Both the position numbers and the translations under genes were made by a program. The notes under the pieces were generated by a model. It saw only the letters and a program-made list of their open reading frames with translations. It was not told where the DNA came from and ran no database searches. From NCBI RefSeq assembly GCF_014649655.1, contig NZ_BMTL01000034.1, positions 1-64,000 on the forward strand: 64,000 nucleotides of DNA. Reading direction: 5' to 3'. The DNA is from Streptomyces humidus. Its GTDB lineage: Bacteria > Actinomycetota > Actinomycetes > Streptomycetales > Streptomycetaceae. Shown here in pieces: positions 16,825 to 24,334 of the stretch. Every line of letters begins with the position of its first letter. Position 1 is the stretch's first letter.

Positions 16825-16853
16825 CGGACCAACAACACTCGCGGGAGAACAGC

Positions 16854-17645
16854 ATGGTGGCTACGGGCAGCCTCGACGGACGTGTCGCAGTGATCACGGG
16901 CAGCACGCGCAGCATCGGCCGCGCCATCGCCGAGGCCTTCCTGGCCGACGGCGCCACGGTCGTCATCAGCGGCCGTTCCGAGATCAAGGGCAAGCAGGCC
17001 CTGGAGGAGATGGGCGCCGGGGACCGGGCCGTCTTCCACCCCTGCGACGCCAACAGCCAGGAGGACATCGAGGGCCTCGCCGACTTCGCCGCCGAACGCT
17101 TCGGCCGGCTCGACATCTGGGTCAACAACGTCGGCGGCAGCTCCGGCTTCGCCCCCATCCACCAGCTCAGCGATGACGCGTGGCACGACGCCCTCAAGCT
17201 GAACGTCAACGGCTACTTCTACGGCACCCGCCGGGCGCTGCCGAAGATGCTGGAGCACGGCTGGGGCCGCGTCATCAACATCTCCTCCGTCGAGGGCAAG
17301 CAGGCCAACAAGCCGGGGATCAGCCACTACATCACCAACAAGCACGCGATCCACGGCCTCACCAAGGCGACCGCCTTCGAGTACGGCACCCAGGGCATCA
17401 CCTGTAACGCCATCTGCCCCGGCGCCGTCGACACCGACCTGATGCGCGCCGCAGGGCCGGCCGCTGCCGAGGCCGAGGGCGTCAGCTACGAGGAGTGGCT
17501 GAGCCGCTTCGCCGAGCACGCCGCCACCAAGAAGATCACCACGGTGGAGCAGATCGCGGCGGTCGCCTCGCTGCTCGCGAGCGAGGCCGGGGCAGGAATC
17601 ACCGGCGCACTGATCAGTGTCGACGGCGGAACGGCGCAGTGGTAG
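16854..17645 (+). CDS. Short-chain dehydrogenase/reductase
   Basis: This is a 263-residue classical SDR with VAVITGSTRSIGRAIA at the N-terminus, VNNVGG, catalytic Ser in INISSVEGK, and Tyr-x3-Lys in HYITNKHAIHG. A C-terminal GALISVDGGTAQW ends the fold. It lies 29 bp after the Rieske oxygenase and probably oxidises its hydroxylated or diol product (inference from position; classical diol dehydrogenases in Rieske operons are often SDRs). The ATG at 16854 follows GGGAGAACAGC. Confidence 0.9.
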   Translation: MVATGSLDGRVAVITGSTRSIGRAIAEAFLADGATVVISGRSEIKGKQALEEMGAGDRAVFHPCDANSQEDIEGLADFAAERFGRLDIWVNNVGGSSGFAPIHQLSDDAWHDALKLNVNGYFYGTRRALPKMLEHGWGRVINISSVEGKQANKPGISHYITNKHAIHGLTKATAFEYGTQGITCNAICPGAVDTDLMRAAGPAAAEAEGVSYEEWLSRFAEHAATKKITTVEQIAAVASLLASEAGAGITGALISVDGGTAQW

Positions 17646-17676
17646 GCGCGGGTACGGACAGCGGGAGACCTCGGCC

Positions 17677-19413
17677 ATGAAGAGCTGGATCACGGACTGG
17701 CAGCGCAGTGAGCGGCTGCCCCACTACACCCGCGCCAACGCGGGCGAGACCCTGCCGGAACCCGCCAGCCCGCTGGGCTGGACCCTGGTGTGGGGGCAGG
17801 GCCTGCAAGGCTGGCGTCGCGGCTTCGTCGGCTTCGGCATCTACCGCGAGGAGGAGGTGGCCGGCCCCCGACCGCCGTTCGTCGGCATGTTCGGCGGCCA
17901 CTTCTACCTCAACCTTTCCCACATGCGGCTGTTCGGCATCCGTATGGGCCAGACGGCGGACCAGATCGACGCGGCCTTCGTCGGACAGCGTTCCGACACG
18001 CCGGTGTACCTGGCGCATCCGGACGACCAGGACGAGGACCTGACCGCCAAGGCGGGCGGGACGCTTCAGCGGATGCTCGGCCAGAGCGGCTTCCCGGAGG
18101 CCGACGCCGACCGGCAGCGTCTGCGCGCACTGCGCCGCTCGCGTCCCGACCTGACGCGGCTGTCGGAGGCCGAACTGGTGGCGTACGCACGGTCGTTGCT
18201 GGACGAGGTGGAGACGACCTTCCAGCGACACGTCGAGTCCTCGCTGCCCGCGTCCGTCGGACCGGCGATCCTCGGCCCGCTGTGCGCGAGCGTGGACCGC
18301 CCCGGCGCCATGCTCGACCTGATCGCTGGTCTCGGCGATGTCGACTCCGCCTCCCCCTCGACCGGGCTGTGGACGCTGTCCCGCCAGGTGGCGGCCTCGG
18401 CCGAGCTGAGCGCGCTGTTCGACCGGGGACCGGGCGCCGTGGAGCAGGCCCTCGACGGGGCGACCGGCGATGTGAAGACCTTCCGCGACGCCTTTGAGGA
18501 GTTCCTGGCCGAGTCCGGCGACCGCGGCCCCAACGAGTGGGACATCCACGCGCTGTCCTGGGAGGCGGCGCCCGTCCAGGCACTGGCCCTGGTCGACCGT
18601 ATCCGCCACAGTCCCGACGACGACTCCCCGGCCGCCCGCCGGACACGGCTGACCGAACGGCGCGAGCGGACGGCGCAGGAGATCCGGGCCGTGCTGCCCG
18701 AGGAGACACAGCCCATGTTCGACGCCGGCATGCACGCCTCCCAGGTGTGGATCCCGGCCCGCGAGCGCACCAAGGCGAACTGCGTCACCGTCGTCAACGA
18801 GATCCGCATGGCCGTGCGGGAGCTCGGTCGCCGCGGTGTCGAGGCGGGGCTCTTCGCCCGGCCCGAGGACGTGATGATGCTGCTGGACACCGAGCTCGAC
18901 GACTATGTCGCCGCCCCGGAGTCCTTCGGCCCCGTCATCGCGCGGCGGCTCGAGGAGTACGCCGCCCTGCACGACCTGGAACCGCCGTTCTTCGTCGCGG
19001 AGGACGCGCAGACCGACATCGGCACCTGGCCGCGGCGCTCCGAGGAGCAGGCGCAGGCGGCCGTCGAGGGTGACGTCCTCGGCGGTGTCGGCGGCAGCCA
19101 CGGCACCTACACGGGCCGGGTCCGGGTGGTCACCGACCCTGCCTCGTGCGAGGCGCTGGAACCCGGCGAGGTGCTGGTCGCGCCGATCACGGACGCCGCC
19201 TGGACCCCGCTGTTCCTGGTCGCCGGAGCGGCCGTGGTGGACGTGGGAGCGCTCAACAGCCACGCCGTGGTGGTCTGCCGCGAACTGGGCATCCCGGCCG
19301 TCATCTCCGTCGAGGGCGGGACACAGCGCCTGCGGGACGGAATGGTGATCACGGTCGACGGTGACCAGGGCACCGTCACCGTGGACAGCGTCTCGGCGCC
19401 GCCCGGCATCTGA
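17677..19413 (+). CDS. PEP-utilising-family protein: substrate domain plus phospho-His swivel domain, no ATP-grasp
   Basis: This 578-residue protein begins with YTRANAGETLPEPASPLGWT, the pattern that opens the substrate-binding part of rifampin phosphotransferase-like and PpsA-like enzymes. It ends with a swivel domain, TYTGRVRVV...GEVLVAPITDAAWTPLF...NSHAVVVCRELGIPAV, carrying the phosphorylatable His529. No N-terminal ATP-grasp and no PEP barrel are present. It should therefore receive a phosphoryl group from another protein and transfer it to a small molecule, or else work as a non-phosphorylating relative. The PPDK-like protein at 4010-6604 has the complementary parts. It sits in the Rieske A operon. 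Confidence 0.82.
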   Translation: MKSWITDWQRSERLPHYTRANAGETLPEPASPLGWTLVWGQGLQGWRRGFVGFGIYREEEVAGPRPPFVGMFGGHFYLNLSHMRLFGIRMGQTADQIDAAFVGQRSDTPVYLAHPDDQDEDLTAKAGGTLQRMLGQSGFPEADADRQRLRALRRSRPDLTRLSEAELVAYARSLLDEVETTFQRHVESSLPASVGPAILGPLCASVDRPGAMLDLIAGLGDVDSASPSTGLWTLSRQVAASAELSALFDRGPGAVEQALDGATGDVKTFRDAFEEFLAESGDRGPNEWDIHALSWEAAPVQALALVDRIRHSPDDDSPAARRTRLTERRERTAQEIRAVLPEETQPMFDAGMHASQVWIPARERTKANCVTVVNEIRMAVRELGRRGVEAGLFARPEDVMMLLDTELDDYVAAPESFGPVIARRLEEYAALHDLEPPFFVAEDAQTDIGTWPRRSEEQAQAAVEGDVLGGVGGSHGTYTGRVRVVTDPASCEALEPGEVLVAPITDAAWTPLFLVAGAAVVDVGALNSHAVVVCRELGIPAVISVEGGTQRLRDGMVITVDGDQGTVTVDSVSAPPGI

Positions 19414-19482
19414 AGCACCGCGGGCCCGTCGCTCCCCTGCACCGGGGCGACGGGCCGCGGGCACGACCGTCAAAGGAATCCC

Positions 19483-19797
19483 GTGGCTGAGGAAATCATC
19501 GTCGCCGGCTGGATGGACTACGAGCCCGCCGACCGCGACACCATGCTGAAGGCCCTCGTCGAGCTTGGCCGGCATACCCGCGAGCAGGAACCCGGCTGTC
19601 TGGACTACGCCATGACCGCCGATCCCACCGACGAGCGACGTATCCGGGTGTTCGAGCACTGGACCTGCCGGCAGGCCCTGGACGAGCACTTCTCCACTAC
19701 GCACATCAAGGACTTCCGGGCGGCCGTGGCGGGGCTGACCCGAGTCGAGGTCTCCCTGACGGCCCACACCGTCGCCGCGTCACAGCCCCTGCGCTGA
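19483..19797 (+). CDS. Antibiotic biosynthesis monooxygenase (ABM)-domain protein
   Basis: This 104-residue protein matches the small dimeric ABM fold: an opening strand IIVAGWMDYEPADRD, then HTREQEPGCLDYAMTADP, then VFEHWTCRQALDEHFSTTHIKDF. Family members act as quinol or anthrone monooxygenases or as cofactor-free oxygenases. The GTG at 19483 is preceded by AAAGGAA. It is the last gene of the operon with the Rieske oxygenase and may process a hydroxylated aromatic or quinol product (inference). A strong hairpin follows directly. Confidence 0.85.
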   Translation: MAEEIIVAGWMDYEPADRDTMLKALVELGRHTREQEPGCLDYAMTADPTDERRIRVFEHWTCRQALDEHFSTTHIKDFRAAVAGLTRVEVSLTAHTVAASQPLR

Positions 19798-19833
19798 AAC
19801 GGCGCTCCCCCGGGGGCGGGGGGCGCCGTTTCA
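19795..19833. terminator. Bidirectional terminator hairpin
   Basis: TGAAACGGCGC (19795-19805) pairs perfectly with GCGCCGTTTCA (19823-19833), extended by CCCCC/GGGGG inside. The stop codon of the ABM gene forms the first three bases of the stem. It lies between convergent genes, with A/T-rich flanks on both sides, so it can end transcription from either direction. Confidence 0.85.
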
Positions 19834-19855
19834 GCCTGCCGAAAAGGGTGTCGTT

Positions 19856-20887
19856 TCAGCCGGAATCGCCCAGGCTGACCAGCATTTTGCCGACGTTTCC
19901 GCCGCCGAGCAGGGACAGCAGCGCCCCCGGGGCGTTCTCCAGCCCGTCCACCACCGTCTCGCGCGTGGTGATCCGGCCCTCGGCGAGCCAGCCCGCGACC
20001 TGCTGCTCGAACTCCGGCCGCAGGTCGTCGTGGTCGCGGACGATGAAACCGCACAGCATCAGCCGCTTGAGGACCGCCTGGATCAAATGGTTGATGTCCA
20101 CGGTCCGTCGGGCGCCGCCGAACTGCGACATCATGCCGCACAGGGCGACCCGGCCACCGGTCCGCAGCGCGTGCAGGGCGGCGGCGAGCTGCTCTCCGCC
20201 GACGTTGTCGAAGTAGACGTCGATGCCGTCGGGTGCCATCCGGGCCAGGGAGTCGCGCACCGGCTCGGCACGGTAGTCCGCGGCGGCGTCGTAGCCGAAC
20301 TCCTTGACCAGCAGGGCGCACTTGTCCGGTCCGCCGGCGGTGCCGACCACTCGGTCCGCGCCCAGCAGGCGCGCGAACTGGCCGGCGGCGGTGCCGACGG
20401 CCCCGGCCGCCGCCGACACGAAGACGGTGTCGCCGGGGCGCAGCGCCGCGACCCGGGTCAGGCCCACGTACGCGGTGAATCCGGTCTGGCCGAGCAGCCC
20501 CAACCAAGTCGGCAGCGGGGCGAGTTGCGGGTCGATACGATCGGCTCCGTCGGTGTCCGCCGCGTTCAGCACGGCCCGCTCCCGCCAGCCGAGTTGGTGG
20601 CGGACATAGACACCGGGCGGCACGCCGGGACAGCGGCTCTCCTCCACGACACCCAGGGCCCGGCCGTCGAGCGGTGATCCGGGGGTGAAGTTGTGCGTGT
20701 AGTGCTTCTCGGTGCTCTCCAGCCGCCCGCGCATGGACGGGTCGACGCTCATGTAGAGGTTGCGGACGAGGAGTTGGCCCTCACCGAGGGGCGGCAGAGG
20801 GCGTTCCTCGACGGTGAAGTCACCGGGGGCCGGCTCCTTTTCGGGGCGGCGTACCAGACAGACCACGCGGGTGGTGCGCGGGGACAC
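19856..20887 (-). CDS. MDR-superfamily NADP-dependent oxidoreductase (CurA/leukotriene B4 dehydrogenase type)
   Basis: This 343-residue zinc-free MDR protein has LYMSVDPSMRGRL near the N-terminus, the cofactor motif DTVFVSAAAGAVGTAAGQFARLLGADRVVG, and VYFDNVGGEQL. The family reduces the double bond of enones or 2-alkenals, or acts as a quinone oxidoreductase. Cofactor type (NADPH) is inferred from the family. The GTG start at 20887 is 4 bp from the preceding small ORF's stop. It is the distal gene of the Rieske B operon (22832-19856). Confidence 0.88.
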   Translation of the reverse strand: MSPRTTRVVCLVRRPEKEPAPGDFTVEERPLPPLGEGQLLVRNLYMSVDPSMRGRLESTEKHYTHNFTPGSPLDGRALGVVEESRCPGVPPGVYVRHQLGWRERAVLNAADTDGADRIDPQLAPLPTWLGLLGQTGFTAYVGLTRVAALRPGDTVFVSAAAGAVGTAAGQFARLLGADRVVGTAGGPDKCALLVKEFGYDAAADYRAEPVRDSLARMAPDGIDVYFDNVGGEQLAAALHALRTGGRVALCGMMSQFGGARRTVDINHLIQAVLKRLMLCGFIVRDHDDLRPEFEQQVAGWLAEGRITTRETVVDGLENAPGALLSLLGGGNVGKMLVSLGDSG

Positions 20888-20891
20888 GGCG

Positions 20892-21107
20892 TCACCCCTC
20901 CGGCCGAGGCGGGGTGCGCCGCTGTGCGAGGCGGCCGACCCAGCCGGCCATCTGAAGGTCGGCGTGGCGCAGTTCGCCCGACTGCCACCGGGCCTGGAAG
21001 TCGAAGACGCCCTGTGCCCCGGTCCTGGGGTCGGTCACCTCGACGAGTCCGTCCTCGGTGAGCCGGTAGACATGCCCGGTCAGCGGGTGGATCACTTGCT
21101 TGGACAT
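20892..21107 (-). CDS. Small 71-aa protein in Rieske operon
   Basis: This short soluble protein begins MSKQVIHPLTGHVYRLTEDG and contains VTDPRTGAQGVFDFQARWQSGELRHADLQM. I do not recognise a named family. It is packed tightly between the ferredoxin and MDR genes (7 and 4 bp gaps), and its codon bias matches its neighbours, so it is very likely expressed. It could be an accessory protein for the oxygenase system. It has no Cys residues and so no metal-cluster motif. Confidence 0.75.
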   Translation of the reverse strand: MSKQVIHPLTGHVYRLTEDGLVEVTDPRTGAQGVFDFQARWQSGELRHADLQMAGWVGRLAQRRTPPRPEG

Positions 21108-21114
21108 GGGGGCC

Positions 21115-21429
21115 TCACTCCTGCACTCGGCGGCGGACGCCGCGCTTGGTCACGGTCACCGGGCCCTCGACCCTGAGCCGGCAGGCGAGCCGGGTCAGGC
21201 CGTCCACCGGCCTGGGCAGGGCCTCGATGCCCTCGCGCTCCAACGGGCCCACGGGGGAACAGTTCTCTGCGCCGTCCTCCACCTGGACGAAGCAGGTACG
21301 GCAGGTGCCCTTGCCGCCGCAGACGGTGGGCCAGCGGTAACCGAGCCGCTGGGCGGCGGTGAACAGGTCCTCGCCGTCGAGGACTTCGAGCTCGACGCCC
21401 AGGGGTCTGACCGCCACGGAGTGGGTCAC
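21115..21429 (-). CDS. [2Fe-2S] ferredoxin
   Basis: This 104-residue ferredoxin has ligands Cys37, Cys43, Cys46 (CGGKGTCRTC) and Cys83 (LTRLACRL), the adrenodoxin-like Cx5CxxC-x36-C arrangement. It should carry electrons to the Rieske oxygenase encoded immediately upstream. The GTG at 21429 overlaps that gene's stop (GTGA); an earlier GTG at 21441 would overlap further. No ferredoxin reductase is in this operon. The flavoprotein at 34572 has its own ferredoxin domain and may or may not serve here. Confidence 0.9.
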   Translation of the reverse strand: MTHSVAVRPLGVELEVLDGEDLFTAAQRLGYRWPTVCGGKGTCRTCFVQVEDGAENCSPVGPLEREGIEALPRPVDGLTRLACRLRVEGPVTVTKRGVRRRVQE

Positions 21430-22832
21430 TGGTCCATCCACTGGTCGAGCGTCCGGTTGAAGTGGCGGATGCGGCTCTCCTGGTAGTTGGCCAGGGTGAT
21501 GCCCGGCTTGCGCATCGCCTTGAGGCCCTGCTGGACGTAGGGGAGGTTTTCGCAGTCCTGGTCGAAGACGGGGCCGAGCACGCCGAGTTCGGGGATGTCG
21601 GCGAAGAGCATGTCCTCCGGCACCCAGCGGATCTTCACCGGGGGCGGCATCTCGCCGGGCTGCTTCGGGGAGGACATGAAGATGATCTCCGCGGTGCAGG
21701 AGTCCGGGTCCAGGCCGTTGGGCCGGAACCGGTAGATGATGTTGGACTTGGCGCCACCCCAGGGGTTGAAGTTGGGGAACAGCAAGTAGTTGATGGCGTC
21801 CAGCAGTTCGGTGTCGGCCGTCTGCGAGAAGTCCTGCTGCGAGGTGGCCGCCAGTTGCGCACGCATCCGCTCGGCGAGGACCTGGCGGGCGGTGCCGCCC
21901 GGCGGGATCGCCGGCATTTCATCGCCCTCCTGCATCACCAGGTCACGGCCCTGGGCCGCGGCGTAGAACGCACGCGAGTCGTAGAACGTTTCGAGGACGT
22001 CCTCCTCCGTGACGGACTCCGCCACGTGCGGGCTGGGCGCGCCCTGGATGTTGATCATCCGGTTCCAGTTCGGCTGGTCCGCCATGACGTCGTACTGGGA
22101 GTTGGCGTCGGCTAGCCACGGCAGCATCTGCGGGTGGGTGGCGATCACATGGAAGGACTCGATGAAGGCGTCCTGTGCGATCTTCCAGTTGCAGGGCAGC
22201 ACCTTGGCGATGTGCAGCGACTTGTAGCGGTTCTCCAGTGGCCAGATGTAGTAGTCGTCGAAGGTGCCGCGGTAGGAGTCGAATGACTCCGCGTACGGGT
22301 CCATGTTGATGAAGACGAAGCCGCGCCAGGTGGCCACCCGGGCCTCGGGGAGGGCGAACTTCTCCGGGGTGACGTGTGGGAAGTCCCAGGCACAGGGCGG
22401 GGTCTGCATCGTGCCGTCGAGATTCCAAGCGAAGCCGTGGAACGAGCAGCGGAACTCGCTGACATTGCCGCCGCCGGTGCGCAGTTTGCGTCCGCGGTGC
22501 AGGCAGACGTTGACGAAGGCGCGGATCTCGTCGGGGGCCGTACGCACGACGATGAGCGAGTCGTCGCCGATCTCGTAGACCTCGTGGTCGCCGACCTCGG
22601 GAATCTCGCTCTCCAGGCAGGCGAACTGCCAGACACGGCGCCACACCTGCCGCATCTCGCGTTCGGCCCATTCACGGGAGGTGAAGCGGGAGGTGTCGAT
22701 GTCCTCGCTGCCGAGGTGGTCGTTCCGCTCGTACCTCAGGGCGGGGGGAACAGGGCGGCTGTCCTGGTCGAGGTATTCCTGGACGCTGGGCCCGGGGCAC
22801 CGCGCCGTGCCCAGCTCCGATGTTTCGTCCAT
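21426..22832 (-). CDS. Rieske non-heme iron oxygenase, alpha subunit (second)
   Basis: This is a 468-residue oxygenase. The Rieske ligands are Cys110-x-His112 (CLHRG) and Cys129-x2-His132 (CSFHGF). The mononuclear iron site has His228 and His233 in DAFIESFHVIATHP, following CNWKIAQ. It is of the aromatic-ring-hydroxylating type and is not closely similar to the oxygenase at 15541. No small beta subunit is nearby. The tandem ATGs at 22835 and 22832 follow GGAGG; 22832 has the better spacing. It heads an operon with ferredoxin, a 71-aa protein and an MDR reductase. Confidence 0.92.
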   Translation of the reverse strand: MDETSELGTARCPGPSVQEYLDQDSRPVPPALRYERNDHLGSEDIDTSRFTSREWAEREMRQVWRRVWQFACLESEIPEVGDHEVYEIGDDSLIVVRTAPDEIRAFVNVCLHRGRKLRTGGGNVSEFRCSFHGFAWNLDGTMQTPPCAWDFPHVTPEKFALPEARVATWRGFVFINMDPYAESFDSYRGTFDDYYIWPLENRYKSLHIAKVLPCNWKIAQDAFIESFHVIATHPQMLPWLADANSQYDVMADQPNWNRMINIQGAPSPHVAESVTEEDVLETFYDSRAFYAAAQGRDLVMQEGDEMPAIPPGGTARQVLAERMRAQLAATSQQDFSQTADTELLDAINYLLFPNFNPWGGAKSNIIYRFRPNGLDPDSCTAEIIFMSSPKQPGEMPPPVKIRWVPEDMLFADIPELGVLGPVFDQDCENLPYVQQGLKAMRKPGITLANYQESRIRHFNRTLDQWMDQ

Positions 22833-23191
22833 CATCTCTCCTCCGGCAGAAACTTTAGAGTGAGTGTAGTTACCGGTTGCGGTCCGGAGCAACACTCGCG
22901 ACGGTGAACGCGCCCGTATTTCCCGAGGTCATCAAGGAATCAGCTTCAGATCCTGGATTTTCTCGCGGCGACCCTCTCCCCAAGCACGCCGGGGCATGTC
23001 ACACTCCGACCCACTTGAGGCTGTAGTGCCTCATAAGTTTCTCCGCTCCGGAACGGTCTTCCACCCGTCCCGGCCCCAGCGCCCCGGGGCTCTCACCCCG
23101 GTGGCCCCCGCCGTGCCCCACTCCGGCGATCGACGCAGCCCTGCATCCCCCAGCACCTCTTGCGTGCGCCACACCACGGGAGTACTCAACG
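22833..23191. promoter_or_regulatory. Divergent control region, Rieske B operon / ABC importer operon
   Basis: This 359-bp gene-free stretch holds AGAAACT at 22848-22854 close to the oxygenase start. At 23016-23033 it has the inverted repeat TGAGGC-TGTAGT-GCCTCA (outer bases extend it to ACTT...AAGT), followed by AGTTTCT (23036-23042, reverse AGAAACT). The latter is 150 bp ahead of the binding-protein gene. These are candidate operator elements for both operons. Confidence 0.5.
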
Positions 23192-24334
23192 ATGAGTTCC
23201 AGACCCGGTCGCGCGGTCCGCCGCGCCCTCACCGCGATCGTTCCTGTCACCGCCCTGCTCACCCTGACGGCGTGCGGCAGCGGCACGACCCCGGCCGCCG
23301 ACTCCTCGCAGGCGGCGGCGCCCGGATCGCCCGGCCTGACGGCGGCCCGCGCGGCTCTGAAGACGTATGCGCAGCGCCCCGCCGCGATCTCCGTCACCCA
23401 GCCGGTCGGCAAGAAGATTCCCAAGGGAAAGCAGATCGACTTCATCCTGTGCGGCGTCCAGTCCTGCAAGGACCTCGCCGACTTCTTCACCGGCGCCGCG
23501 GGACAACTCGGCTGGAAGGTGAAGCAGATCGCCACCCAGGGCACGCCGGAGTCCGTCCAGGCCGCCTACGAACAGGCCGTACGCGACAAGCCGGACGCCG
23601 TCGTCGCCTCCGGTTTCCCCCGTGCCGTCTACGCCAAGCAGCTGGCACAACTGACGGCGGCCGGTATCCCCGTCATCCAGTCGAACGCCGACGACGTGGT
23701 GGGCGACGGCATCTCCCTGCTGAAGAACGGGCCGAAGGACGTCGGCGTCCAGGGCCGGATGCTCGCCTCGTGGGTGGTGTCGAACAGCGGCGCCCAGGCG
23801 AACACCGTGTACTTCGATCTGCCGGCGTACACGATCCTCAAGCCCGTCAAGGACTCCTTCGCGGCCAACTACAAGGAGTGGTGCGCCGGTTGCGCGCTGG
23901 ACAACGTCGACGTCCCGATCACCGCGGTGGGCAAGGACATGCCGGACCGCGTGGTGTCGTATCTCCGCTCACACCCGAAGGTGACCCATGTGGTCTTCTC
24001 CCTGGGCCTGCTCAACGTGGGCGTGCCCTCCGCGCTGAAGACGGCCGGCCTCACCGGCAGGCACATCGTGGTCAACGTCGGTGACGCGCAGAACTACCAG
24101 TACATCCAGAGCGGTCTCACCGACGGCGCGATGGCACTGAACTCCCATGAGACGGCCTGGCTCCAGGTCGACGCGCTGGCCCGGCACTTCACCGGCCAGT
24201 CCATGGCCGTGGACCAGAAGGCGGCGCTGCCCAACATGCTCGTCACCAAGGACAACCTGCCTTCCGTCGACGGCGACTTCCCGATCGTCGAGAGCTACCA
24301 GAAGCAGTTCAAGGCGCTCTGGGGCCTGAGTTGA
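23192..24334 (+). CDS. Sugar-type ABC transporter substrate-binding lipoprotein
   Basis: This 380-residue protein has a basic N-terminus, a hydrophobic stretch and the lipobox LTAC with Cys28, so it is a secreted, membrane-anchored lipoprotein. The mature part resembles type-1 periplasmic binding proteins of the RbsB/autoinducer group (KQIDFILCGVQSCKDLADFF, NAQNYQYIQSGLTDGA-like segments). It would capture the imported solute for the ATPase and permease encoded downstream. Although the class is called sugar-type, the location inside a Rieske/acyl-CoA island suggests a non-sugar ligand (inference). The ATG at 23192 follows GGGAG. Confidence 0.88.
   Translation: MSSRPGRAVRRALTAIVPVTALLTLTACGSGTTPAADSSQAAAPGSPGLTAARAALKTYAQRPAAISVTQPVGKKIPKGKQIDFILCGVQSCKDLADFFTGAAGQLGWKVKQIATQGTPESVQAAYEQAVRDKPDAVVASGFPRAVYAKQLAQLTAAGIPVIQSNADDVVGDGISLLKNGPKDVGVQGRMLASWVVSNSGAQANTVYFDLPAYTILKPVKDSFAANYKEWCAGCALDNVDVPITAVGKDMPDRVVSYLRSHPKVTHVVFSLGLLNVGVPSALKTAGLTGRHIVVNVGDAQNYQYIQSGLTDGAMALNSHETAWLQVDALARHFTGQSMAVDQKAALPNMLVTKDNLPSVDGDFPIVESYQKQFKALWGLS

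Noticed and set aside
15618..16853. Upstream extension of the SDR frame through the Rieske gene
   Set aside because: The SDR homology begins at 16854; the earlier part is the wrong frame of the oxygenase.
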